The translations under genes and the position numbers were made by a program. A stretch of DNA of 64,000 nucleotides. It comes from Bordetella parapertussis. GTDB taxonomy: Bacteria > Acidobacteriota > Terriglobia > Bryobacterales > Bryobacteraceae. The DNA lies in the NCBI GenBank assembly GCA_943328975.2, contig CALQCC020000004.1, forward strand, positions 1 through 64,000. Direction: 5' to 3'. Positions 28,308 through 36,471 of this stretch are shown here, piece after piece. The first letter of the stretch is position 1, and the number at the start of each line of letters is the position of its first letter. The notes under the pieces are model-generated. The model made no database searches and was not told where the DNA came from. It was given only the letters and a program-made list of their open reading frames with translations.

Positions 28308-29096
28308 TTGAAGCGAACGTTGTTTACTGGCGGACTCTTGTTGTGCTCCGCTCTGACTACCTGGGCCCAGACGCCCGCGCCCGCTGCGCCTGCCACAGAC
28401 GAAGCGCCGGAGCGACTGGAGGAGCGCGCCTACGTGCGGCGCGTGTCACTCGGCATCTCATTGAATCTCACGCCGCTGAACCTGTTTGCGAAGGAAAACA
28501 TGGTGGAGAAGCTCACGACGACGCCGCCGGTGGAATTCGACTCCGCGGTGGATCCGAAGAGCAACCGCTTTGGCCTCGGCATCACGCTGCAGTACGCTCT
28601 ATCCGAGCAGTGGGCTATCGCCGTAGCACCTACCTATCGCAAGGTCGCGCTGCATGCTTTTGTGCAGAGATATGAAGGCGTCGACAATTCCTCCACGTTC
28701 CTGGACGAGCGCGCCAAGACCGAAATCAACGAAGATACAACGGCCCGCTTTATGGACATTCCGGTGCTGGCTCGCCACTATTCCAAGCCGCGCCATGAGA
28801 GCGGCAAGCGCTGGTTCCTGGAAGCTGGTCCGGTGATGCGCATGACTTCGCGGGTTCGCACGGTGAATGACATTGTGCCCCCCAAGGGCGACCGCTTCAA
28901 GACCAACACTCCGCTGGATTTCAATAAGAACAGCGTGGGCTTCACGGCGGGTATCGGCGGGCAATTCATCGACGACTTCGGCATCCGGGCGATTCCGGAA
29001 GTGCGCTACACCCACTGGATCAACAAGCCGTTTGATTCGTTTCACGGCAAGACGCGTGCGAATCAGATCGAAGTTGTGCTGACCTTCGCGTTCTAG
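28308..29096 (+). CDS. Outer-membrane beta-barrel protein
   Basis: A 262-aa exported protein: signal peptide ending TTWAQ near residue 21, a proline-alanine linker, then alternating strands such as FGLGITLQYAL, WAIAVAPTYRKVALHAF and RWFLEAGPVMRM, ending in the barrel signature IEVVLTFAF. It resembles the OMP_b-brl families. The start appears to be TTG at 28308 after a GAAGGGGAT ribosome site. Its stop shares the tetranucleotide CTAG with that of convergent pilT. Function is unknown. Confidence 0.7.
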   Translation: MKRTLFTGGLLLCSALTTWAQTPAPAAPATDEAPERLEERAYVRRVSLGISLNLTPLNLFAKENMVEKLTTTPPVEFDSAVDPKSNRFGLGITLQYALSEQWAIAVAPTYRKVALHAFVQRYEGVDNSSTFLDERAKTEINEDTTARFMDIPVLARHYSKPRHESGKRWFLEAGPVMRMTSRVRTVNDIVPPKGDRFKTNTPLDFNKNSVGFTAGIGGQFIDDFGIRAIPEVRYTHWINKPFDSFHGKTRANQIEVVLTFAF

Positions 29097-30253
29097 AAGT
29101 CGTTCAAGTAACGTTCGAAGTCTTGCGGACGATGGCAGTGGGCCATCGCGACCTCCGCTGTAATGCGCCCCGTCCGAACCATCTCGGCCAGGGACTGCTC
29201 CATCGTGATCATCCCAGCGGCGCGGCTGGTGGAGATCGCGTTGTACAACTGGTGGTCTTCGCCCTTGCGGATCAAGTTGCGCACGCCGGGAGTCGCCATT
29301 AAGATCTCGACCGCGGGATAGCGCGCACCCGTCGAGGTCGGCACCAATTGCTGCGCGACCACTGCAAGCAAGGCCAGCGACAACTGTTGCCGGATCTGCG
29401 ACTGGTTGGCTGCGGGGAACGAATCCAGAATTCTCGACACGGCTTGCGATGTATCGTTCGTATGCAGGGTCGAAAGCACCAAGTGTCCGGTTTCAGCTGC
29501 GGTGAGGACCGTGGAAATCGTCTCCGGATCGCGCATTTCACCCACCAGAATCACGTCCGGATTCTGACGCAAAATGCTGCGGACGGAGCTGGCGAAGTCC
29601 GGAGCGTCGGTACCGACCTCGATTTGTTCGATGACCGAATTGCGATTGGCGTGAACGTATTCGACGGGATCTTCGATCGTGACCACGTGATGATGGCGAG
29701 TGGTGTTGATCAGGTCCACCAGTGCTGCCAGAGTGGAGCTCTTGCCACAACCCGTTGCGCCGCTGATCAAGATCAAGCCTTGACGCGCCTCGGCCAACTT
29801 GCGCAGCACCGGCGGCAGGTGGAGAGATTCCAGCGACGGAACTTTCTCCGGCAACAATCGGAAACTGCCCGAGAGCGTCCCACGCTGATGATGCACGTTG
29901 GCCCGAAAACGCCCGATGCCTTCGCGGCTGAAACACAGGTCCACCGATTTTGTGCGCTGCAATTCCTGCAACTGCGTCGGCGTCAGGAACGACGTCAGAA
30001 TCCCGCGCGTCTCTTCGGCTGTCAATGCCGGACCCGGAGCAGGCGACAACACTCCGCCCAAGCGCAACGTCACGGGCGCGCCCGCGATCACGAGAACGTC
30101 CGACGCTCCCCGGCGCGATGCGTGCGATAACAGACGGTCGAGCGATGAAGTATCGGCCGGAATCGCGGGGGCCGTATTGGGCGACATTCCGGTGGGCGCG
30201 GACCGGTTTAGCTCCGCGACGATGTTGGCCAGTTGGTGATCGTACCCAGACAC
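29093..30253 (-). CDS. pilT: PilT-family twitching motility ATPase
   Basis: PilT powers retraction of type IV pili. The 386-aa protein has an N-terminal PAS-like domain, Walker A GATGCGKS at 165-172, the Asp box (VVTIEDPVEYVH), Walker B (DVILVGEMRDPET), the His box (HLVLSTLHTNDTSQAV) and a PilT-type NLIRKGEDHQL motif. It carries about 37 extra N-terminal residues compared with a minimal PilT. No other pilus genes are nearby, as is common for pilT. Confidence 0.92.
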   Translation of the reverse strand: MSGYDHQLANIVAELNRSAPTGMSPNTAPAIPADTSSLDRLLSHASRRGASDVLVIAGAPVTLRLGGVLSPAPGPALTAEETRGILTSFLTPTQLQELQRTKSVDLCFSREGIGRFRANVHHQRGTLSGSFRLLPEKVPSLESLHLPPVLRKLAEARQGLILISGATGCGKSSTLAALVDLINTTRHHHVVTIEDPVEYVHANRNSVIEQIEVGTDAPDFASSVRSILRQNPDVILVGEMRDPETISTVLTAAETGHLVLSTLHTNDTSQAVSRILDSFPAANQSQIRQQLSLALLAVVAQQLVPTSTGARYPAVEILMATPGVRNLIRKGEDHQLYNAISTSRAAGMITMEQSLAEMVRTGRITAEVAMAHCHRPQDFERYLNDF

Positions 30254-30281
30254 GTCCTCAGTATGACGCTATCCTAGAAGC

Positions 30282-31322
30282 ATGTGTTCCCGGCTGCTCT
30301 CCGCAGCTCTCCTATGCGCTTTGGCCGGACAAGCGCAGAGCGCGGAGGAGATTCGTTCTTTCCTGCAGAAGCGAGCTCTGTTCACGCCGGCTGAAATCGC
30401 TCGCATGGATTCCGGACAGGCCATTGCGAAACTGCTGCCTGCGCCTTCGCCCGACTACATCTACGTCTTCGGGTCCGTGTATGTAAAGGCGACGCCGGAA
30501 CAATACCTGCGTTACGCGGCCGACGCCGAATTCCTGCGCAAGCTGCCGCAATACCTCGCACTGGGGCGCTTCAGCTCCGCCCCGGAGAAGGACGACCTGC
30601 GCGGGTTCGAGTTGGAAGCAGACGACATTAAGGAACTCCGTACCTGTCGCCCTGGGAAATGCGAAGTTCAGCTACCCGACGTGGAGAGCGCCGCGTTTAC
30701 GCAATCCATCGATTGGAAGCGGGCCGATGTAGCCCAACAAGTGAGCGCGCGCACCCGGCTACTGGCGCTGGACATTCTGCAGCGATATCAACGCGGCGGT
30801 TCACGGGAGCTGGGGTCGTATCATGACCTGGGAAAGCCGGTGAGCATCGAGCAGCATTTTGCCGACTTGCTGAAGGCTCCATCGATTGCTGTAAATTTCC
30901 TACCCGAGTTCCAGCGCCACCTGATGGGATACCCGCAAGTGACCCTGCCCGGCGCGGAATCGATGTTCTACTGGGAGCGGGTCAGCTTCGGCTTGAAGCC
31001 GACGCTGCGCATCAACCATTCGGTGCGCTATCAATCGCGCACGCCGACCTCAGACATCGCGGTGATCGCGGTGAAGCAACTGTGGGCCAGCCACTATCTG
31101 CAATCGGCGATCGACTTGACGGTGTGCGTGCGCGATCAGCGTGTGGCTCCGGGCCAACCAGGCTGTTATTTGATGAGCCTGAAGGCATCGAAGCAAGCGG
31201 GACTGACAGGGTTCCTAGGCGGCATCATGCGCCGCGTGATCACTACCAAGACGCGTTCCGGCGCAGAGGAATCGTTAGCGGGAATCAAGAAGGAATTGGA
31301 AGCCAGGCCCGCAACGCGATAG
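30282..31322 (+). CDS. Exported protein of unknown function
   Basis: A 346-aa protein with a signal peptide (MCSRLLSAALLCALAGQAQSAEE). I recognise no domain. Visible features are a cysteine pair in RTCRPGKCEVQLP, a later pair in VCVRDQRVAPGQPGC that could form disulfides, and a START/polyketide-cyclase-like flavour in the middle (TLRINHSVRYQSR...). It lies just upstream of tRNA-Arg and divergent from pilT by 28 bases, so their promoters must overlap or lie inside coding sequence. Confidence 0.6.
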   Translation: MCSRLLSAALLCALAGQAQSAEEIRSFLQKRALFTPAEIARMDSGQAIAKLLPAPSPDYIYVFGSVYVKATPEQYLRYAADAEFLRKLPQYLALGRFSSAPEKDDLRGFELEADDIKELRTCRPGKCEVQLPDVESAAFTQSIDWKRADVAQQVSARTRLLALDILQRYQRGGSRELGSYHDLGKPVSIEQHFADLLKAPSIAVNFLPEFQRHLMGYPQVTLPGAESMFYWERVSFGLKPTLRINHSVRYQSRTPTSDIAVIAVKQLWASHYLQSAIDLTVCVRDQRVAPGQPGCYLMSLKASKQAGLTGFLGGIMRRVITTKTRSGAEESLAGIKKELEARPATR

Positions 31323-31342
31323 ACTCAGATTGTTACCCACAT

Positions 31343-31419
31343 GCGCCCGTAGCTCAGCTGGATAGAGCATCTGGCTTCGAACCAGAGGGTCGGCCGTTCG
31401 AATCGGTCCGGGCGCACCA
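31343..31419 (+). tRNA. tRNA-Arg (anticodon TCG)
   Basis: The cloverleaf folds: acceptor GCGCCCG/CGGGCGC, D arm with GCTC/GAGC, anticodon stem TCTGG/CCAGA enclosing loop CTTCGAA (anticodon TCG, reading CGA), and a T arm with loop TTCGAAT. A 3'-CCA is encoded (31417-31419). Confidence 0.95.
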
Positions 31420-31431
31420 CTTCTTCGGGAT

Positions 31432-32505
31432 CTAGGGCAGCGGCACCAGCCGCAGGTCCAGACGATCTTTCAGATCGAACATCATCAGGGCGCGGGTTTC
31501 ATCGTAGGCATCTAGCTGCACCACCGCTTTCAGACTCAGCACCTTCTGCATCGGAATCTGGTGGTCGTCGCCCCCATCTTCATTGACTCCTTCGAAGTTG
31601 GCGAACCCGCTTAGCGAAAGCTTCTGAACACCGTGCAGCGTGTTCGCCACCAGCAAGAAATCCTGACCGCCGCGTTGGTACAGAATCATGTCGATGGGGC
31701 TGCTGTGGCGACCCAATTCGGCCAGTGTCTCTCCGGTGATGTGCGTTCCGTCTTCCAAGTCGCTCATACGTAGCTTGACCAGCGGCGTGCAGGTGTAAGC
31801 CGCCAGCAGGAATCGCTCCCCGCCGCTGGTGTACGGCACCATGGTGCGAACGGGAGAATTTGTCTCGTAAGCGAAATGCGAGGTGTGATAGATCTCGATG
31901 GAGGCGCCCCGATCCGCCTTCGCAAAGGGAAACGGCACAACGCGTAACGTGGAAGAAAAGTCCTCATTGGAAAGCCCAGCGACGATGAGTTGTCCGGCGG
32001 AGTACTGAAGGTCGGTGATGGCAAGGGCTCGCGATGCCCTGCGGCGTGCGAGTAGTTTTGCGGGTAAACCGGGCAGATCGACGCGAGAGTGCGAGACGTT
32101 GGCGAGGTCGACCTCTTCCATAGAACCGCTAGCAGTGAGACGCAGGATGACAGGAATTGCGTCCGGCCCGCGACCGCGTCCAATTGCCAGGTAAATATTC
32201 TTCGAGATTGGATTTACTTTGATGTCGTTAAAACGGATCTCGCTAGGCTTGGTCCCCAGCAACGCCGCGATCTTCTGGTCGATGCCAGTGATGGAAACGG
32301 CCGGCGCATTGCTGACCGGCGTGCGATCGCCGGTGTCGAGCGCGAAAACAGCTCCTCCGGCGGAGTCGCCCACAAACAGGATTCCATCGGGTCCGAAAGC
32401 CAGCGCTTCAGCCGATTCGAGCTTCGCAGGACCGGCTTTCAAGCCATAAGGCTGAGCCAGCAATATTCCGGAGACAAGCAAAAAGGCAAGGAGGCAGCCG
32501 CGCAT
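31432..32505 (-). CDS. Exported beta-propeller-like protein
   Basis: A 357-aa protein with a signal peptide (MRGCLLAFLLVSGILLAQP). The sequence has propeller-like strands, for example ALAFGPDGILFVGDSAGGAVFALDT, IYLAIGRGRGPDAIPVILRL and DFLLVANTLHGVQKLSL, suggesting an NHL/PQQ-like beta-propeller. ATG 32505 is chosen because the upstream frame to 32592 lacks a second signal. No enzyme motif is recognised. Confidence 0.6.
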   Translation of the reverse strand: MRGCLLAFLLVSGILLAQPYGLKAGPAKLESAEALAFGPDGILFVGDSAGGAVFALDTGDRTPVSNAPAVSITGIDQKIAALLGTKPSEIRFNDIKVNPISKNIYLAIGRGRGPDAIPVILRLTASGSMEEVDLANVSHSRVDLPGLPAKLLARRRASRALAITDLQYSAGQLIVAGLSNEDFSSTLRVVPFPFAKADRGASIEIYHTSHFAYETNSPVRTMVPYTSGGERFLLAAYTCTPLVKLRMSDLEDGTHITGETLAELGRHSSPIDMILYQRGGQDFLLVANTLHGVQKLSLSGFANFEGVNEDGGDDHQIPMQKVLSLKAVVQLDAYDETRALMMFDLKDRLDLRLVPLP

Positions 32506-32531
32506 GAGTCTATTATGACTTGGGGTGAGCA

Positions 32532-32564
32532 GGAAAAAGGGAGGCTGCCGGAGGAGACAGCCTC
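32532..32564 (-). terminator. Possible terminator/attenuator hairpin in leader
   Basis: On the minus strand a 7-bp stem GAGGCTG/CAGCCTC with a 10-base loop is followed by a T5 run, 27 bp upstream of the beta-propeller gene start. As no minus-strand gene lies above it, it may act as a leader attenuator or be chance. The remainder of 32506-32688 shows nothing else. Confidence 0.3.
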
Positions 32565-32688
32565 GCCAAACAAGGAGCACCGTGTTCAGCAAAAATCATA
32601 GCCCTTGGAACCGGCACGTCGCCATCCCATCGATGCCGTAGTAGGAATGGAGCAGGAAAGAGTGCATCCTTAGAGAGGACGAATCCCC

Positions 32689-34089
32689 ATGCCCGTGCGA
32701 CGCTCCATTTTCTTGGTTGCCGCGTTTGCAGCCCTGCTGACGATTTGCGGTGTTGCTGCGTGGTCGGTATGGAGCAACACTCGCGATGCTCAGGCCAACA
32801 CAACCAGCGTGCATGAACGCGATCTGGCCATTCATGAAGCGTTGGCGGAAATTCGTGCAGAAGTTTATCTAACAGCGATCTTAGCTCGCGATGAGTTGCT
32901 GGACGAAGCTCCGAATGTAGCCGATTACCGGCAGCAATTCGGGGAAATCCAGCGCCGGATAAACACTGGCTTGCGGACATTGCAGCGGTTACTGGCAGGC
33001 AAAGAACCGGAAGCCGCACTGGGGCAACTGGCAAAGGAATTGGACGACTACGCGGTCTCCACCGAAGTCATCCTCGCGTGGACTCCGCAGCAGCGCCAAC
33101 TGGAGCGGGAGGAAACCTTACGGCAGCGCGTCGGTCGCAGGCGCGACATTCTCACGCTGACGGAACGCCTTGAGACACTGGCAACAAAGACTTCGGCGGA
33201 GCAGCGGATGCTGATCCAAGCCGGAGATCAATCTTTCCGCTCGTCGCTTGGGTGGATAGCAGGGGTGGCGTTGCTGCTTGGTGCAGGCGTTGCGGGGTTC
33301 ACGCTTTACCGGATGAGGGCACTGGAAGCACAGTCCGAGTGGGCTGAAAGCGAATTGCGTTCCCTGTCCGGCCAGTTGCGGACAACGCAGGAGCATGAAC
33401 GCAAGTACCTGTCGCGCGAACTTCACGACCAAGTGGGGCAGATGTTAACAGGCGTGCGGATGGAGCTGGCTGCGATTTCACGTAGGACAGATGAGTCGAG
33501 CCCAGCGATCCATGAAGCGTTGGAGCATGCGAAGGGAAACGTGGAACAAACATTGCAGGTGGTGCGAAACATCGCCATGCTGCTGCGGCCTTCCATGCTG
33601 GACGATCTGGGCCTAACACCGGCGTTGACTTGGCTGGCGAAAGAAATGGCGCGCTCCAGCGGGATGGAGATCCGGCGGGACATTGACCCGCGCGTGGATC
33701 AATTGCCCGATGCACACAGGACCTGTTTGTACCGGATCGTGCAGGAAGCTCTTACGAACGCATCGCGGCATTCCGGAGCTCGGACCGTGGACCTGAAGGT
33801 GACCAGCGGGAGTGGGTCCGTACGGGTCAAGGTGACGGATGACGGACGCGGGTTCGATCCCATTTCCGAGAAGAGAAAGGGACTCGGTTTACTGGGGATG
33901 GAAGAGCGTATACGAGAGCTCGGAGGTCAGCTGTATGTAACCTCGTTTCCAGGAAGAGGGACCTCCGTAGAGATCCACCTGCCAGAGCCGTCAACCTTGT
34001 CGGAAAACCATTTCGGAGATAACCATGACAACAGTTCTTCTCGCGGACGATCACGGGATCGTACGGACCGGATTGAGACTACTCTTTGA
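32689..34089 (+). CDS. NarX/DegS-type sensor histidine kinase
   Basis: A 466-aa membrane kinase. TM1 spans residues 8-28, a helical extracytoplasmic sensor 30-185, TM2 187-208, then the HisKA_3 dimerisation domain with H246 (YLSRELHDQVGQML). The HATPase domain has an intact N-box (QEALTNASRHSGA), G1 (VTDDGRGFDP) and G2 (GLGLLGMEERI), so all activity motifs are present. Its C-terminus (from about LPEPSTLSEN) overlaps the downstream regulator gene by 65 bp in another frame, longer than usual. It should phosphorylate the NarL-type regulator next to it. The signal is unknown. Confidence 0.9.
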   Translation: MPVRRSIFLVAAFAALLTICGVAAWSVWSNTRDAQANTTSVHERDLAIHEALAEIRAEVYLTAILARDELLDEAPNVADYRQQFGEIQRRINTGLRTLQRLLAGKEPEAALGQLAKELDDYAVSTEVILAWTPQQRQLEREETLRQRVGRRRDILTLTERLETLATKTSAEQRMLIQAGDQSFRSSLGWIAGVALLLGAGVAGFTLYRMRALEAQSEWAESELRSLSGQLRTTQEHERKYLSRELHDQVGQMLTGVRMELAAISRRTDESSPAIHEALEHAKGNVEQTLQVVRNIAMLLRPSMLDDLGLTPALTWLAKEMARSSGMEIRRDIDPRVDQLPDAHRTCLYRIVQEALTNASRHSGARTVDLKVTSGSGSVRVKVTDDGRGFDPISEKRKGLGLLGMEERIRELGGQLYVTSFPGRGTSVEIHLPEPSTLSENHFGDNHDNSSSRGRSRDRTDRIETTL

Positions 34090-34672
34090 GCGAATTCCCG
34101 GCACGCAGGTGATCGGCGAGGCCACTGATGGACGGCAAGCCGTGGCCCTGGCGAGTCAACTGCGCCCGGACATTGTGATCATGGACGTCGGCATGCCTTC
34201 ATTGAACGGACTGGAGGCTACAGCTCAAATCGTAAAGGATAACCCTTCCACCGGCGTCATCATGCTGAGTATGCATGCCGATGAGAGCTACGTCTTGAAG
34301 GCGCTGGATGCCGGAGCAAAAGGGTACCTCTTGAAAGACAATGCGGACGACGACATAGAGGAGGCAGTCCGCGCGGTTTCGGGTGGCAGGCCGTACTTTT
34401 CGCCGGCCATCACGCAGATCCTTTTGGAAGACTCCGTACAGGTCATGCGCGAGCGTGGCGTTCGGGATTCCTACGACCTTCTGACGGAGCGCGAACGCGA
34501 AGTATTGCAGCTGCTGGCCGAGGGCCACTCGAACAAGGAAGCCGCAGGCATCCTCAAATTGAGTCCTTTCACGGTGGAAACGCACCGGACAAATCTAATG
34601 CAGAAGCTCGGACTCCACAACACGGCAGAGATCGTCTTGTACGCGGTGCGTAAGGGCGTGGTCAAGATGTAG
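34025..34672 (+). CDS. NarL/FixJ-family response regulator
   Basis: A 215-aa regulator: receiver domain with D8-D9 and phospho-acceptor D54 (IVIMDVGMPSLNG), K103-type lysine in GYLLKDN, then a LuxR-type HTH (LTEREREVLQLLAEGHSNKEAA...TVETHRTNLMQKLGL). ATG 34025 lies inside the end of the kinase gene and gives the normal receiver N-terminus MTTVLLADDHGIVRTG. It forms a two-component pair with the kinase. Confidence 0.93.
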   Translation: MTTVLLADDHGIVRTGLRLLFERIPGTQVIGEATDGRQAVALASQLRPDIVIMDVGMPSLNGLEATAQIVKDNPSTGVIMLSMHADESYVLKALDAGAKGYLLKDNADDDIEEAVRAVSGGRPYFSPAITQILLEDSVQVMRERGVRDSYDLLTEREREVLQLLAEGHSNKEAAGILKLSPFTVETHRTNLMQKLGLHNTAEIVLYAVRKGVVKM

Positions 34673-35426
34673 CAACGGCTCGCTTCCGGGCGAGCAGCAA
34701 TAGCGACTGGCCTGCGGGGAAGGATCCTCCGTGCAGCAGCCACTCGGCTTCGATCCGCAGCGCGGAACCGAGAATGGTGTTGAGCCAAGCAGGAACAGGC
34801 TGCAGTCCGGAGCCGGGCTCACCCGTCTGGAAAGGTTCCCAGAGGCGGAATTTGGCCAACGCCACGGGCATCAAGAGGCTGTTCAAGTAGGTACACCGGA
34901 CAACATCAAGACCGTTGCGGCGCGCCAAGTCGAGTAGGCGGCCGCGAGTGAAGCGTTGCCGCTCATGGGTAAAGGCGGAATGACGGCTCCGGAGAATGTC
35001 GAGCGCGGAGACACGCAGCACCAAAAGACCACCAGGTTCCAGCACGCGGCTGAGTTCCGAGAAGGCGACCTCCTCCTGGCCGCGCTCCAGATGCACCAAT
35101 ACGTCGAGGGAGATCACGCAGCCATAGGCGGCTGAGGCGAAGGGCAGGGCGCGCACGTCGGATTGCGCCATTGCCCCGGCACCGCGTTGCCGCGCATGAC
35201 GGAGGCCTTCGATAGCCAGATCTGCCACGTCCACGCGCGAACCAAAGTGTTCCGCGAACTGCATGGCAAAGTGCCCTGTTCCACATCCCGCCTCCAATAC
35301 GCGCTGCGGGACGTTGCTGCCCCATTCCTGCTCCAGCAGCCCAAAAAGGATCCGCTGCATGCCCTGAAACCACCAGAACGTTTCTTCGGTTCGAACGATA
35401 TTGTCGAACTCGGCTGGATTCATCAT
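34662..35426 (-). CDS. SAM-dependent methyltransferase of the glycan cluster
   Basis: A 254-aa class I methyltransferase: motif I VLEAGCGTGHFAMQFA, acidic strand-2 residue in VDVADLA, motif IV-like GCVISLDVLVHLER and post-motif LEPGGLLVLRVS. The N-terminal MNPAEFDNIVRTEETFWWFQG is typical of methyltransferases in polysaccharide loci. ATG 35426 or 35423 follows the epimerase gene by a few bases. It ends overlapping the convergent regulator gene by 11 bp. It probably methylates a sugar or lipid carrier intermediate. Confidence 0.82.
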   Translation of the reverse strand: MMNPAEFDNIVRTEETFWWFQGMQRILFGLLEQEWGSNVPQRVLEAGCGTGHFAMQFAEHFGSRVDVADLAIEGLRHARQRGAGAMAQSDVRALPFASAAYGCVISLDVLVHLERGQEEVAFSELSRVLEPGGLLVLRVSALDILRSRHSAFTHERQRFTRGRLLDLARRNGLDVVRCTYLNSLLMPVALAKFRLWEPFQTGEPGSGLQPVPAWLNTILGSALRIEAEWLLHGGSFPAGQSLLLLARKRAVATS

Positions 35427-35433
35427 GCTGCGT

Positions 35434-36471
35434 TTAGGATGCGCACTGCGTTCGCTGAAGGTGCCCCAGTGAGCAGCCGGGTTGGCCACCGAGGTAGTGT
35501 TCCCGGTGTTCCCGGAAGTAGTCCAAGGTCTTGCGGACTCCCTCGCGAAGACTAGTCGTCGCGCGCCAACCCAGTTCCTCTTGGCAGGCGGCTGGGCAGG
35601 TAGCGTAGCTTCCAATATCAATGGGCTTGCGATCGGGCGGGAACGGACGCAGGCGCGGCTCCCCCAGACCCGCCTGGTGAGAGAATTCGCAAGCGATGTC
35701 GGCCAACGACAGGGATTCGACCGAACCGACATTCAGCGTTCGCTGACCCGGATTCTGAGCCATCCCAGCGCGCAGGAATGCGTCGCAAGCATCATCGACG
35801 TATACCGGATCGCGCAGTTGCTGCCCATCGCCATACACCTCAATGGGCATGCCTTGGATCGCACGATTCGCGAATACCGGCAGGAATCCCTGGCAAGCAA
35901 GTCCGATCGCCATGCGCGGCCCGTAGATGTTCGTCAGACGCAGAACGATCGCGTCCAAGCGGCCCAAGCGCGACAGCATCAGATGGTATTGGGCAGCGGC
36001 GGCCTTATGCACCCCGTTGAAATCGATTGGTGACACCGGATGCATTTCGTCCACAGGAAGAGACTGCGGCACCCCATAGACTTGGCGGGTTCCGGCGTAT
36101 ACGATGCGCAGGCCTGGGCGAATCCGGGAGCATGTAATGAGAAAACGCAGGTGGGCCGTTGTATTAATTTCCAGGTCGCGCTCGGGATACAGCATGGAGT
36201 GCGTGTGGCTGACCTCACCGGCCAGATTAAAAACCACGGAGGTGTTTTCCAGAAAGGGCTCAACGGCAGGATCCCCTATGTCCAGCGGGGCCATCTGGAT
36301 GTCAGAGTGCGAGCCGGCTAGGTTGAAACAATTGCTGCCGCAGCCCGGCACGCGCGAGTCGACAACCACTACGGAAGCCCCGAGTTGCACCAAGCGAAGC
36401 GCCAGATTGCTCCCGATGAACCCTAGCCCGCCCGTCACCAGGACGCGTTTTCCTTCGTAGAAACGATTCAT
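35434..36471 (-). CDS. NAD-dependent sugar-nucleotide epimerase/dehydratase, Tyr-to-Asn in active-site motif
   Basis: A 345-aa extended short-chain dehydrogenase with an NAD motif (VTGGLGFIGSNLAL, residues 11-24) and the usual substrate-domain segments (LRLTNIYGPR, QQLRDPVYVDDACDAF). The catalytic YxxxK motif is changed: FNGVHK aligns so that Asn stands in the Tyr position, and the Ser/Thr before it is in YAGTRQVYG. Similar DVNGxxK variants exist in some sugar epimerases as I recall, so this may be a subfamily trait. The start overlaps the aminotransferase stop (ATGA). Substrate is unknown. Confidence 0.82.
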   Translation of the reverse strand: MNRFYEGKRVLVTGGLGFIGSNLALRLVQLGASVVVVDSRVPGCGSNCFNLAGSHSDIQMAPLDIGDPAVEPFLENTSVVFNLAGEVSHTHSMLYPERDLEINTTAHLRFLITCSRIRPGLRIVYAGTRQVYGVPQSLPVDEMHPVSPIDFNGVHKAAAAQYHLMLSRLGRLDAIVLRLTNIYGPRMAIGLACQGFLPVFANRAIQGMPIEVYGDGQQLRDPVYVDDACDAFLRAGMAQNPGQRTLNVGSVESLSLADIACEFSHQAGLGEPRLRPFPPDRKPIDIGSYATCPAACQEELGWRATTSLREGVRKTLDYFREHREHYLGGQPGCSLGHLQRTQCAS

